This document shows, one piece after another, positions 1 to 8,858 of a stretch of 64,000 bases of DNA. Numbering within the stretch: the first letter of the stretch is position 1; each line of letters starts with the position of its first letter. The notes under the pieces were generated by a model. The model had not been told where the DNA came from. It was given only the letters and a program-made list of their open reading frames with translations, and made no database searches. A program made the translations under genes and the position numbers. Source of the stretch: JAENWD01 sp963796915 (GTDB taxonomy: Bacteria; Acidobacteriota; Vicinamibacteria; Vicinamibacterales; JAENWD01); NCBI GenBank assembly GCA_963796915.1, contig CAWCNI010000004.1, forward strand, positions 3,038,001-3,102,000. The letters run 5' to 3'.

Positions 1-523
1 TCGTCTGCACGGCCAGGTGCAACGGCGTGGATCCGCTCTTGTTGCGCTGCCCGACGTTTGCGCCGCCGTCCAGCAGCGCGCGCGCCGCTGCCATCGAGCG
101 CGTCCGCACAGCCCGGTGCAGCGGCGCCACTCCGGAGCCATCCACGGCGTTGGGATCCGCGCCCACTCCGATCAGGTACGTGATGGTGTCAGCCTGCGCC
201 GCGGGATCCCAGTGGTTGGCGTCCGCCGCATAGTGCAGCGGCTCGGCACCGCGGCGATTCCTCGCCCCGCACTCGGCGCCGTGCCTGATGAGGATCTCCG
301 CCATGCGTCGCCGGAATGCCGCGGCGGCCATGTGCAGCGCGGTGTCGCCGGCATAGAGGTAGTGCGAGATCTCGGAGAAGAAGAACGTCGAGTCCTGTTC
401 CCGAGACGCGCCCTCATCCGAGGCCATCGTCGCCAGTTCGGGTGTGTCGGCCAGACGCCGGGACACGTCGGCGACCTCGCCGTCGATGACGGCGCGAATG
501 AACTGGAGAAGCGGCGTGGTCAC
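1..523 (-). CDS. Ankyrin-repeat protein, C-terminus cut by window edge
   Basis: About 174 residues are visible, read from a GTG at 523; the end of the gene lies outside the window. After an N-terminal region of about 50 residues there are three and a half ankyrin repeats, recognisable from the cores GDTALHMAA, AEPLHYAA, VAPLHRAV and STPLHLAV, each followed by a helix pair and a D/N-rich turn (GADPNA, GANVGQ). Ankyrin repeats bind other proteins; no catalytic domain or signal peptide is seen, so the role is unknown. The GTG overlaps the stop of the upstream small membrane protein gene (GTGA), which supports this start and implies co-translation. Confidence 0.8.
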   Translation of the reverse strand, partial: MTTPLLQFIRAVIDGEVADVSRRLADTPELATMASDEGASREQDSTFFFSEISHYLYAGDTALHMAAAAFRRRMAEILIRHGAECGARNRRGAEPLHYAADANHWDPAAQADTITYLIGVGADPNAVDGSGVAPLHRAVRTRSMAAARALLDGGANVGQRNKSGSTPLHLAVQT

Positions 524-711
524 TTGTTTCGATACACCCACACGGCGCGGGCCCACGACACTCCTGCCGTCATGCTCAAGCCGATGAGGGCCACCAGCTC
601 CACGGCGCGGAGCGGCTTGCCAATCCGGTCGAGCCCTCCGACGACCGCCAGGACGATGGCGATCCCGGCAATCACGAACTCTCTGACGACGGCTCGGTTG
701 CGGCTAGCCAT
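520..711 (-). CDS. Small two-helix membrane protein (63 aa)
   Basis: The frame from an ATG at 711 gives 63 residues with a basic N-terminus and two hydrophobic stretches, about residues 11-27 and 39-60. That predicts a hairpin inner-membrane protein with short cytoplasmic ends. An upstream in-frame extension to 804 is Arg/Ser-rich and unlike a real N-terminus, so I start at 711. The stop overlaps the GTG of the ankyrin gene by four bases, so the two are probably one transcript. I do not recognise the family. Confidence 0.6.
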   Translation of the reverse strand: MASRNRAVVREFVIAGIAIVLAVVGGLDRIGKPLRAVELVALIGLSMTAGVSWARAVWVYRNK

Positions 712-797
712 AGGCGACGTAGTATAGCTGCCCCATGAGGACGGACCACTCGCGTCGGGTCTCCGCCGACTGCGCCGTTGGAGGGTATGCTCTGCCG

Positions 798-2530
798 ATG
801 ACACGTCGACATCTGTTCGGGTTTGCCACGTCCGTGGGACTGTTTCTGGTCATCGCCTGCGGCACACCACCCGGCAAGCCCGTACCAGGCGCTACGATCG
901 ACAGCGACTTGCTGGATGTCACCGTCCCGGTGCTGCACAAGATGTACGCGGCAGGCACGTATACCGTCACGCAGGTCGTGCAGTGGCATCTTGCCCGCAT
1001 CGATCGCTACAACGGCGTCTACGGCGCCATCGAAACGGTATTCCGGCAGGAGGCGCTGGCTGACGCCGCGCGTGAGGACGCGCGAGGCCGTGCGTGACGT
1101 GCGTACACGGGCCGCTCTGGGGCGTGCCGATTGTCATCAAGGCGAATACCAGCATCAAGGGCCACGTCACGACGGCGGGGTGGGAGGGCTTCACCAGCGA
1201 AAGGCCACGAGCTCGTCGCGCCCCGGGACGCCACCATCGTCGCGAAGTTCAAGGCCGCGGGGGCCATCATCGTCGGGATCGCGAATATGCCCGACCTGGC
1301 GAACAGCGACACCAACCGCAGCAGCTCGTTCGGCCGCACCGGCAACGCCTACGACGTTCGCTTCTCGCCGGGCGGCTCCTCTGGCGGCATCGTCACGGCG
1401 ATTGCCGCGAACATGGCGGTGCTGGGCAACGGCACCGACACCGGCAACTCGATTCGCATGCCTGCCGCGACCAGCGCGCTGGTCGGCGTGTTCCCGACGC
1501 GCGGCCTCGTCAGCATCGCCGGCATCGCGCCGCTCGACTGGCTGCTCGACAACACCGGTCCCATCGCACGCACTGTCGCTGACGCCGCGATCGCCCTGGC
1601 CGTCATGGCCGGAGAAGATCCGCTCGACCCGCGCAACGACGGCCGCGCCTGGCGTCGCGCCGCGAGCGCCGCTGGCGCTTCGCTATCTCAACGACGGGGC
1701 GCTCAAGGGCAAGCGGTTCGGTGTGCCGGCGTTCGTTCTCGCCGGGGACGGCGTGCCGTTTCATGGCATCCCGCTGAGCGTGCCGGAGGCGGCCGCCGAG
1801 AAGCTGCGAACGGCTGCGAACACTCCACTCAAGCCCGAGACGCGCGCGATGTTCATGAAAGCTGTCGACGCCCTGCGCGCCGCCGGCGCCGAGGTGGTGT
1901 TCGACGACGGCATCCTGCCGGTGAGCTTCGCGAGGATGGCAAGCCATGTCGCGACCTACGCCTACATGCAGGACGGGACGAATCGCTTCCTCGCGGCATT
2001 CGGACCCGCCGAGTACCACTCGGCCGCGGACTATCTGAAGGCCGTCGGCGCGCCGCTCTTCACGTCGTCCATCGGCGCGGAGGATAGCTTCAGGAACCTC
2101 GGCGGCGTCCGGATCGATCAACGGCTGCTCGACAGCGACCGTGATGCCGAGCGTCATGTATCGCGCGCCGCGGAAGGCGATGCTGGCGACGTATCTCGAC
2201 ACGCTCGATCGTCTGAAACTCGATGGCTACGTCTACCCGGCGATTCAGATGCCGCCGCCCGACGAGACGATGGCGCAGGATGGCGCGCTGAGCGGAGGGC
2301 CGCATTCGGCGACGAGCTGGGTCAACATGATTGGCGTGCCTGCCGTCGTCGTCCCGGCAGGTTTCTATCCGAGCGGCCTGCCCTTCGGGCTCGAGTTTTC
2401 GGCGCGGCCGTGGACAGACGCCGACCTGCTGAATGTCGCGCACGGGTGGGAGGAGGCAACGCACCCGCGAAAGCCGCCGGTGCTCGTCGAGCACGGGTTG
2501 ATTGCTGTCACGCCGGCCCGCGAGCGATGA
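798..2530 (+). pseudogene. Amidase-signature lipoprotein, broken by four frameshifts
   Basis: A lipoprotein signal (MTRRHLFGF..., lipobox VIAC) starts at ATG 798. The body is an amidase-signature enzyme, which hydrolyses amide bonds with a Lys-cisSer-Ser triad. The Lys lies in GVPIVIKANT (near 1140), the cis-Ser in GGSSGG (near 1380) and the nucleophile in TGNSIRMPA (near 1450). The protein can only be read by changing frame near 1090, 1205, 1660 and 2130; the last piece ends at the TGA 2528-2530. Repaired length is about 575 residues, normal for the family. All motifs are intact, so assembly indels are as likely as true decay. The substrate is unknown; a periplasmic, membrane-anchored location is inferred from the signal. 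Confidence 0.75.
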
Positions 2531-2556
2531 GCTCTCGGCGGCGTTGACACGCCACC

Positions 2557-3321
2557 TCAATACAGCCGGACGCGGGCGCCGGATCGCAGCAGGACGCCGG
2601 GCTGCGGCGTCCGCTGCTCGACCCCGAATATCCAGCGGCGTTCGGGGCGCATCCGGTACAGCCTCAGGCCTTCGGCCGCGGCACCGCGAGAGCGACCGAT
2701 CGCGGTCGACGCGCCAAGAATCTGCTGCCACGCCGGGCGCCACAGCGACGGGCGCACGTGGATGGGATCGAGTCCGTACCAGGACGGATCAAGTTGAAAG
2801 AATTTGGCGCGGTGGATCCCCGCCAGGTTGGCGAGGCCGGCGTTCACGCGCTCTGTGGTCTCCACGACCTGGGCGAGCGAGAGCCGGCACGACGGCGCCA
2901 GCACCGAGCGAAAGGCCAGGAACTTCACGTTCGACAGCCGCCGAATGCTGGCTAGAGGGAGATCCGTCAGGACGACGTCATCGGTGATCCCGCTGAGCCG
3001 AACGAGCGCCCGGTCGATCCACTCGAGCGTCTGATCCGCGGAGTAGCCATACAAGATGTCGTTGCCGACATCGGTCACCAGGGCGCGCGTCGCCACACGC
3101 GGAGCGCGCTCCAGCTGCGGCCACAGCCCGGATTCGAGAATGCCGGGCAGCGTGCGAACCAGCAGTGTGCTGTGGGCGCCATACGAGCGTCCGTGGCCGA
3201 GCGCGGCCAGGACTTCGACGCCCGGCCCCCACGCGGAGCGTGCCGTCGACACGACGGTCTGAAAGCCCCGCGTCAGGTTGCTGGCACCCAGCGCCACGAC
3301 GCGGGCGATCTCATCCGCCAT
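2557..3321 (-). CDS. SGNH/GDSL-like hydrolase
   Basis: 254 residues from ATG 3321. The pattern fits an SGNH hydrolase: a Ser in VALGASNL near residue 13 (block I, here GAS rather than GDS), a Gly/Asn block in VTDVGNDI (about 87-94) and the Asp/His pair in GLDPIHVRP (about 183-191). Such enzymes remove acyl groups from lipids, sugars or peptidoglycan. There is no signal peptide, so it is probably cytoplasmic. The start lies three bases after the stop of the 56-residue membrane protein, suggesting an operon. Substrate cannot be told from sequence. It faces the amidase tail to tail. Confidence 0.65.
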   Translation of the reverse strand: MADEIARVVALGASNLTRGFQTVVSTARSAWGPGVEVLAALGHGRSYGAHSTLLVRTLPGILESGLWPQLERAPRVATRALVTDVGNDILYGYSADQTLEWIDRALVRLSGITDDVVLTDLPLASIRRLSNVKFLAFRSVLAPSCRLSLAQVVETTERVNAGLANLAGIHRAKFFQLDPSWYGLDPIHVRPSLWRPAWQQILGASTAIGRSRGAAAEGLRLYRMRPERRWIFGVEQRTPQPGVLLRSGARVRLY

Positions 3322-3324
3322 GCT

Positions 3325-3495
3325 CTATCGCGAGCGTGCCGGCGCGTCGAGGCCCGGAAGCAGCCAGATCAGAAAGGCAATCGCGATGGTCAGCGCGAGC
3401 CAGTCTCGGCGCGTCCGCGGTCGCACGCCAAGGACATAAGGCGCGACGACGCAGGTGGCGAGCAGGACGTAGAACCAGAAGGAGAACGTCCGCAT
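3325..3495 (-). CDS. Small membrane protein (56 aa)
   Basis: A short frame from ATG 3495 to TAG 3325-3327 encodes MRTFSFWFYVLLATC... with two hydrophobic helices, about residues 4-22 and 31-46, separated by a basic loop (VRPRTRRDW). Charge placement predicts both ends on the periplasmic side or a tight hairpin. It sits three bases upstream of the SGNH-hydrolase start and nine bases downstream of the DinB stop, so it fits the same operon. I do not recognise the family. Confidence 0.55.
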   Translation of the reverse strand: MRTFSFWFYVLLATCVVAPYVLGVRPRTRRDWLALTIAIAFLIWLLPGLDAPARSR

Positions 3496-3504
3496 GTGAC
3501 TTCA

Positions 3505-4014
3505 CTATTCTCGCGCAAACGTCGTCCACTGCCAGATTCCGGCCGCGACCGCTGGCGGGAGCCGGTGACCCAGCTGCCGGCAGATCATGAGCAACTGGCC
3601 GCGGTGGTGCCCCTCGTGTGCGGCGAAGTAGCTGAGGAAGTGCTCCAGATCCGTCGGGAAGTTCTGCCAGGCCGCCGCCGGGATGCGGCCGCCACGCGCA
3701 ATGCCGAGCTCGATGAGGTCGATCATCCCCTTGCTGCTGCGCGACAGCGCTCTCACCAGCGCTGGCTGGCGGACGCGGCGCAGATCGACCAGGCGCGGCA
3801 CTGCCACGCCGTGCTTGGCGCCGATGCTCTTGATCCAGTGGCAGCGGCTGTTGTGAATGTGAGCGGCGATCGTTCCGATGGTCTGGCGCGGAATCCCGGG
3901 AACCGGGCTCGACCAGGCCGCCGGCGGGAGCCGTTCGACGAGGTAGATCGTCGCCCGATTGGTCGTCCGCCAGGCGGCGATGATTGCCCGACCGGGTACG
4001 AGCTTCTTGGCCAT
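3505..4014 (-). CDS. DinB-family protein
   Basis: 169 residues from ATG 4014 (MAKKLVPGR...). The four-helix DinB/YfiT-like fold is suggested by a helical pattern with spaced histidines that would bind a metal: AAHIHN near residue 57 and HEGHHRGQL near 140. DinB-like proteins use a divalent metal for thiol transfer or damage-inducible functions, but most members are uncharacterised. The frame runs further upstream to 4275 but that part is Arg/Ala-rich, antisense to the GNAT gene, so it is left out. Neighbours are a GNAT protein upstream and a small membrane protein downstream on the same strand. Confidence 0.75.
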   Translation of the reverse strand: MAKKLVPGRAIIAAWRTTNRATIYLVERLPPAAWSSPVPGIPRQTIGTIAAHIHNSRCHWIKSIGAKHGVAVPRLVDLRRVRQPALVRALSRSSKGMIDLIELGIARGGRIPAAAWQNFPTDLEHFLSYFAAHEGHHRGQLLMICRQLGHRLPPAVAAGIWQWTTFARE

Positions 4015-4025
4015 GCCGGGTCCTT

Positions 4026-5039
4026 TCAGCCGCGCTCCTGCGTGCTGCGGCCGACGGGACATTCCATGCGGAGCTCGATCAGGCCGTCGCGCTCGCGAAT
4101 CGCACGATGACCTGTCGCATGGAAGCCAAGCCGCTGGTAGAAACGACGCGCGCGATCGTTGCTCTCGATGACGTCCAGCCGCACCATGGTGGCGCCTTCC
4201 GACTCGGCCCAGGCAGCGACGGCCTGCACGAGCGCATCCGCGGCGCCCGCTCCGCGCAGTGCGGGGTGGACCCACATCGCCATCAGATGGACCACCGACG
4301 GATCGGCCGCGTCACGTGCGCCTGCGACGAGGCCATTGGCTCCATCCGGGTGGTCGAGGATGAAGGTGACGCCCGGCGACATCCAGCGTTGCCAGTCGGC
4401 GACAGTGCGGGCCAACTCGCGCTCGTAGGTGGACCCGAACGCCTCGGGATCCTCGGCCATCGCCTTGAGCCGCACTTCGCGCAGGAGCGGTTCGTCGCCC
4501 GGTGTCGCGCGTCTCAACCCAAATGTCTGGAGACGTATCAGCGAAAATACAGTCGCGTCCCTGGCAGTCCCATGCAGGAACAGTCGCTGCCGCAGCGTGC
4601 CTTCCCGCACGGCTCCGGCCTTCTCAGCGACGCGATGGCTCGGCACATTGCCAACGGCTACGACAATTTCTAGACGGACCAGTTCGGTGTTCTGAAACGC
4701 CCAGTCCCGGAGTTGGCGGACCGCGGTCGTGGCCACACCCTGTCGTGTGGCGCTGGTGCGGACCCAGTAACCCAGATTCGCCCGATGGTTCGCCTGGTCG
4801 ATCTGATTGAGCCCGCAGGCGCCCAGAAAACGCCCGTTACGGTCGACGATGGCAAAGGTGAACTCGGTGCGGTGGTCGAACGCCGGCACCTGGAGCTCGA
4901 GAAAGGCACGTGCATCAGTAAGCGAATAACCGGGACGACACCACGGCGTCCACGCTTCCAATCTGGCCCTCGACTCGTGCACCGCTTCGGCCACAGCCTC
5001 GGCATCATCAAGGCGACAGGGCCGGATGTGCACGTCCAC
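4026..5039 (-). CDS. Tandem GNAT acetyltransferase (two fused domains)
   Basis: About 337 residues with two complete GNAT domains. The first (about 1-165) is RimJ/RimL-like, with the acetyl-CoA loop ATRQGVATTAV and the downstream NVPSHRVAEKAG. The second (about 170-330) is a classical GNAT with LRGAGAADALVQA and NDRARRFYQRLGF. GNAT enzymes move acetyl from acetyl-CoA to amines. I prefer GTG 5039 because GGAG lies nine bases upstream; a TTG at 5048 is an alternative. The esterase stop is just upstream. The substrate is unknown. The fusion could also reflect a lost stop codon between two neighbouring genes. Confidence 0.75.
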   Translation of the reverse strand: MDVHIRPCRLDDAEAVAEAVHESRARLEAWTPWCRPGYSLTDARAFLELQVPAFDHRTEFTFAIVDRNGRFLGACGLNQIDQANHRANLGYWVRTSATRQGVATTAVRQLRDWAFQNTELVRLEIVVAVGNVPSHRVAEKAGAVREGTLRQRLFLHGTARDATVFSLIRLQTFGLRRATPGDEPLLREVRLKAMAEDPEAFGSTYERELARTVADWQRWMSPGVTFILDHPDGANGLVAGARDAADPSVVHLMAMWVHPALRGAGAADALVQAVAAWAESEGATMVRLDVIESNDRARRFYQRLGFHATGHRAIRERDGLIELRMECPVGRSTQERG

Positions 5040-5051
5040 GCTTTCCAACTC

Positions 5052-6981
5052 CTACTTGACGCTCGTCCGCTGGTGAGTGAGGAACCAGTCGTAGAGATCC
5101 TGTGCGGCGTAGACGCGGTTCCAGGAGTTGTGGCCCATGTCGGCTTCGATCGTGAACCGCACCTCGGGGTGCCCGAGCTCCTCCAGCTTGTTGAGTCGCG
5201 GGATAGAAGAACTGCTGCTTGAAGTACGGATCGCGGCCGCCGGTGAAGACCCAGAGCGGCAGCTTGGCCTTGGCTATCGGCTCGGCCAGGTCGGGATGGC
5301 AAAACGCCGCGACCGGCGCGATGGCGGCGAACCGCTCCGGGTGCTTGCCCGCCATGTACCAGGTGCCAAAGCCGCCGGTGCTCAGGCCGGTGAGGTAGAC
5401 GCGGGCCGGATCGCCTTTGAAGTCCTTGAGCGTCTGGTCGATCATCGCGAGCAGCTCGCTGTCGATCAGGCTCCAACCCTCGGCGGTGCCATCGAGGCCG
5501 AACGGCATCTGCGGATCGGCCGCCACGCCGTCCATCTTGTCCTTGCCGGTGTAGTTCGGCCCGGGTGGGTATGGGCCCTCGGCGCGCGGATACCTGATCT
5601 TCGCGCGTGTGCGGCCGGTGATGAACCCCTCGCCGCCCTGGTGAAACATCGGCAGCTGCGGCGCGATGATCACAAACGGCAGGCGGCGCCGCTGCGACCA
5701 CGCCTCAAACAGCGGGCCGTTGGCGAGCACGTAATCGAGATCGCCTTTGCCGTCGCCGCGCTCGCCGTTGCCGCTCAGCGTCATCAGGATCGGCCAGCGA
5801 TCCTTCTCCGCGAACCCCTCGGGCAGATAGACGTAGTAGTCGCGCTCCTGGCCAGTGGCGGCGCTCTGGTAGGACACGCGCTTCAACTGTGCGGGCGACC
5901 ACTCGCGCGCCGGCGCGGGTGGCCCGACGGCCGGCTGCGCGGCTGGCGCGAAACCCGGCGGAACCAGGGTGGTGCGGTTGGTGGCGTCACGCGGGTCATC
6001 GGGAGGCCGGACAAAGTCTCGCCAGAGCCAGCGCAGCATGTCGGGCAGGATGGCTCCGCCCTGCTTGTTGGAATGGGTCCCGATCCCCCACGTGTAGTTG
6101 AAGTCGTAGCCCTTTTCAGTGAGCGCGGCGACCATCTTGATGTTCTGCGCGTGCCAGTCGCGATCCGCCGTGTAGACAGCGTCGGTGCCTTCGCCGCGCA
6201 CGCCGCGGTTGTCGTTCAGCCCGTCCTGCAGGTAGATCCGGAGCGGCTTCTTCTCGCTGCTGCGAATCAGGTCGGGATAGACGTGGCCGCCGCGGATGTT
6301 GGTGAAGCTGCCGATGGTGCTGAGCACCTTGCTGAACTGATCGGGCCGGTGCCACGCGACGGTGAAGGCGGCGATGGCGCCGGAGCTGGCGCCGCCGATC
6401 GCGTGGTCGTCGGGATTGGTCGAGATGTTGTAGCGCTTGCTCAGCACCGGCATCAGCTCGTCGGTGATGACGTGCGCGTATTTGTCGTCGAGCGCGTTGT
6501 ATTCCTGCGGGCGGTTGGTGGACTTGTCGCCCCAGTCGGAAGCGCTGGCCTCGGGCTGTTCGGGCGTGCGGCCGGGATTGATGAAGACCGCAATCGTGAC
6601 CGGCATCTCGCGACGGTAGATCAGATTGTCGAAGACGTACGGCACGCGGTAGTCGCCGGTGAGCCGCAGCCACGCCTGGCCATCCTGAAAGATCATCACC
6701 GCCGCCGGCGTCGCCTGGTCGTACTGGGCCGGGACGTAGACGCAGAAATCGTGGAGCGTCCCCGGATAGGCCTGGCTGGGCAGCTTCTCCCACGGCGTCG
6801 ACTGTGCCCTGCGGCACACCGGGCTGCGGCGCGGAGTCCGGCCCGAGCTGGTAGAGCGCGTCTGTCTGCGCCAGTGCGGGGCTGGCGAGACGATCGTGAG
6901 CAGCAGGACGGCGAAGGAACAGAGGAAGAAGCGGGACGCCGCGAGCGGATGGGATGTTTGTGCTTTGGTTGTCGGTATCAC
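5052..6981 (-). CDS. Exported tandem alpha/beta-hydrolase (esterase), frameshifted
   Basis: A signal peptide (ASRFFLCSFAVLLLTIVS) is followed by two esterase domains joined by a Pro/Ala-rich linker. Domain 1 resembles the enterochelin-esterase/esterase-D group with the nucleophile in GGASSGAIA. Domain 2 has VYLTGLSTGGFG, an acidic GGRDPYF and a C-terminal ADMGHNSW that supply a full Ser-Asp-His triad. Three frame changes are needed: near 6885 and 6808 to read SPALAQTDALYQLGP and then TPWEKLPSQ, and near 5200 to reach the His and the stop at 5052-5054. The GTG at 6981 falls where transcription from the promoter at 6989-7016 should start. Expected to cut ester bonds in the periplasm; substrate unknown. 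Confidence 0.75.
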
Positions 6982-6988
6982 GCCGCCA

Positions 6989-7016
6989 ATTATGGGTTGG
7001 GTCCACGGCGTGTCAA
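6989..7016 (-). promoter_or_regulatory. Sigma70 promoter of the tandem esterase (copy 1 of a repeated element)
   Basis: On the minus strand TTGACA (7011-7016), a 16-base spacer and CATAAT (6989-6994) form a near-consensus promoter. The predicted start of transcription coincides with the GTG at 6981. The surrounding 40 bases recur almost unchanged at 8452-8489. Confidence 0.7.
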
Positions 7017-7060
7017 GCATCCTGGCGCCTGGGCAACCGGTCCTGCCGCGCGGCGGTGTT

Positions 7061-7777
7061 TCACGCCCCGGGACGATCCAGCGCGGCGATGGTCTCCTCG
7101 AGATGCCGCGGGACCATCTTGTTCAACTTGTAGCGCTTTCCCTGCCCCCTGGCGTCAATTGCCCGTAGCTGCTCGAGCGCTCGGCCAAGGTAGTCGCGAG
7201 CCATTGGCTTGTTGCCGAGCGCGCGCCCAAGGTAGCCAATCGCGATGTTCCTGGCCGGCGCGCCTGTTCTTCCCGGCAGCCGGGTCGTTCGGTCTGGCGT
7301 CGAGATCTCGTCCAGAAGCATCGACAGAACGGTCGATGAATCGGGGAACGCCATGAACCAGGGAATGGCGGTGCCTGCGAGTTCGAAAGCCGCCCCTTGT
7401 ACGATCTCTTCCAGGTTGCCACCGGCCTCGTCGATCGCCCAGATATCCTCGGCGCGCGACAGTATCGGACGGGGCGGATACAACCGGCGACGGATGTGAC
7501 AGTGATATTCCTCTGGGCGCGGTTCACCTTTCCGAAGCGGCAAAGGATAGTCGGAGAGCACATCAGTGAGGTAGACGCCCAGGTTCAGAGCAAACGAAAA
7601 GGTCGTGCAGCCCATCACATCGGCGTTATATCGATTGAACGACTGAAAGTTGACGACATCAATCATTCGCGCTCGATACCGCCAGGCGGATCGCGTCGTG
7701 AAGATCTCGAAGCCGTGATCCTGGAGAATCGGTCTGGCAACGGCTCGAATCGAGCGGCTTACCGCTGTTCCGTCCAT
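7061..7777 (-). CDS. DUF4304-like protein
   Basis: 238 residues from ATG 7777 (MDGTAVSRSIRAV...). The N-terminal third has the DUF4304 look: an amphipathic helix, a hydrophobic strand pair around RMIDVVNFQSF and a following strand FSFALNLGVYL. No enzymatic motif is seen and DUF4304 has no assigned function. A start at 7816 is possible but overlaps the HEAT gene more. The preceding HEAT-repeat gene ends within or just before this start, so both probably come from the promoter at 8462-8489. Confidence 0.65.
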   Translation of the reverse strand: MDGTAVSRSIRAVARPILQDHGFEIFTTRSAWRYRARMIDVVNFQSFNRYNADVMGCTTFSFALNLGVYLTDVLSDYPLPLRKGEPRPEEYHCHIRRRLYPPRPILSRAEDIWAIDEAGGNLEEIVQGAAFELAGTAIPWFMAFPDSSTVLSMLLDEISTPDRTTRLPGRTGAPARNIAIGYLGRALGNKPMARDYLGRALEQLRAIDARGQGKRYKLNKMVPRHLEETIAALDRPGA

Positions 7778-8385
7778 ATCCTGTTCGGCTTTACGTCTAG
7801 CTGGACGAGTCGCCATCGGCTTTCAGCCGGGCAACCCTCGCCGCCAATGCCTGATGTCTGGCTCGCCGTGCCGCCTCCTGCCTCCTCCTTCAATGCAGCG
7901 TCGATGTGAGTCTTGACTGGATCGCTGCGGCGCTGCGACGCCTCTCGCAACGCCAGGAGGCCGCGTTGACCGCCGTGCAGACCCAGAAAGTGAGCCGCGA
8001 TCATTCTTGGCACGTGGGCCCTGACTTTCGTGAACGGCGGCGTGTCAACCGGTTGAGACCTCAATAGGCGGATGACCTCAGGAATCGCCTTGTCACGAGT
8101 GCCGGCGGGGAGCCATTCAATGGCCGAGCGCGCAGAGACATTCGCTCGAACGTCCTTGCTGCGTAAGAGTTTGAGCAGCTGAGGCAACGCTCGGGGTGGA
8201 ACTTCACGCATTCTCCCGAGCACGGTTGCGGCTCTGGCTTGCCACCCGGGATCGGGATCTTTGAGAAGAGCGGTCAGGATAGGGAGCGCGTCATCCCGAT
8301 TTTGGCGCAACACTTCGATGACGCGATCGAATTCGTCGTCAGACGCAAACAGGCGTTGCAGCGCGGCCTTCAGGGGCCCTCTCAT
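7759..8385 (-). CDS. HEAT-repeat protein
   Basis: About 208 residues from ATG 8385 (MRGPLKAALQRLF...). At least four HEAT/PBS-like helical repeats are seen, for example ALPILTALLKDPDPGWQARA and ALPQLLKLLRSKDVRANVSA, a scaffold for protein binding. An in-frame GTG at 8454 sits exactly at the predicted transcription start and is an alternative, leaderless start. The C-terminus after KEEAGG may be frameshifted. In the next frame it would read AARRARHQALAARVARLK and stop at 7797, removing the overlap with the DUF4304 gene. Function unknown. Confidence 0.65.
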   Translation of the reverse strand: MRGPLKAALQRLFASDDEFDRVIEVLRQNRDDALPILTALLKDPDPGWQARAATVLGRMREVPPRALPQLLKLLRSKDVRANVSARSAIEWLPAGTRDKAIPEVIRLLRSQPVDTPPFTKVRAHVPRMIAAHFLGLHGGQRGLLALREASQRRSDPVKTHIDAALKEEAGGGTASQTSGIGGEGCPAESRWRLVQLDVKPNRIWTEQR

Positions 8386-8461
8386 GATGGCCCAGAGGCC
8401 TTGCCCACCCACTCTCCTGCGGCGTGCGTGTGTTCGTCCGCTTGTCGGCTTCACGCCGCCA

Positions 8462-8489
8462 ATTATGGGTTGGGTCGATGGCCTGTCAA
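8462..8489 (-). promoter_or_regulatory. Sigma70 promoter of the HEAT-repeat gene (copy 2 of the repeated element)
   Basis: TTGACA (8484-8489), a 16-base spacer and CATAAT (8462-8467) on the minus strand, followed seven bases later by an in-frame GTG (8452-8454). The same arrangement is found at 6989-7016; the shared block includes CCCAACCCATAATTGGCGGC. Confidence 0.7.
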
Positions 8490-8836
8490 GCTTGGGTTGA
8501 CAAGACGTGGCCGACGCCGACCACCTTAGGCCCTTCAACAACTTCGAATGTCGCGCCCGGCACGAGGCGACCGTAGTTGACCGCCGGATAGTAGACGCCG
8601 AACAACGACGCGCTGTGCGACTCCAGCGCGCCAGGGATCGGGTGTGCGCCCGAACTGCACTCCGAGCCAGTCAGTCTCGACAATTTCGCCTTTCCGAACG
8701 ATCGACTGGCTCGGATCGCTGACCACGAAGGGCGGCCGATAGCCAACCATCGAGGAGGGCAACGTCGGTCGACCACCCTCTTCTGGTGCGCGAAACGTAA
8801 CCTCGACTTCGATCTTGGACGCTCGATGAGTTTCAC
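8486..8836 (-). pseudogene. EF-Tu beta-barrel-domain-like protein, frameshifted
   Basis: Three pieces in different frames join into one small protein. The first is a GTG start at 8836 (KLIER). The second is KIEVEVTFRAPEEGGRPTLP through MVGYRPPFVV to VETDWLGVQFG. The third is ALESHSASLFGVYYP through GRLVPGATF to the stop at 8486. The pattern resembles the C-terminal beta-barrel of EF-Tu found as a stand-alone protein of about 110 residues. There is no GTPase domain and the role is unknown. Breaks fall near 8815 and 8645. Two indels in 350 bases point to sequence error or decay; I cannot tell which. Confidence 0.5.
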
Positions 8837-8858
8837 GTTGTCTCGTTCAGCGTCGTGG

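Noticed and set aside
1..727. 236-residue plus-strand frame at the window start
   Set aside because: The minus strand reads clear ankyrin repeats over the same bases; the plus-strand protein is Arg/His-rich.
5128..7356. 742-residue open frame on the plus strand
   Set aside because: It is antisense to the esterase, rich in Arg, Val and Ala, and has no domain; long shadow frames are expected at this GC content.
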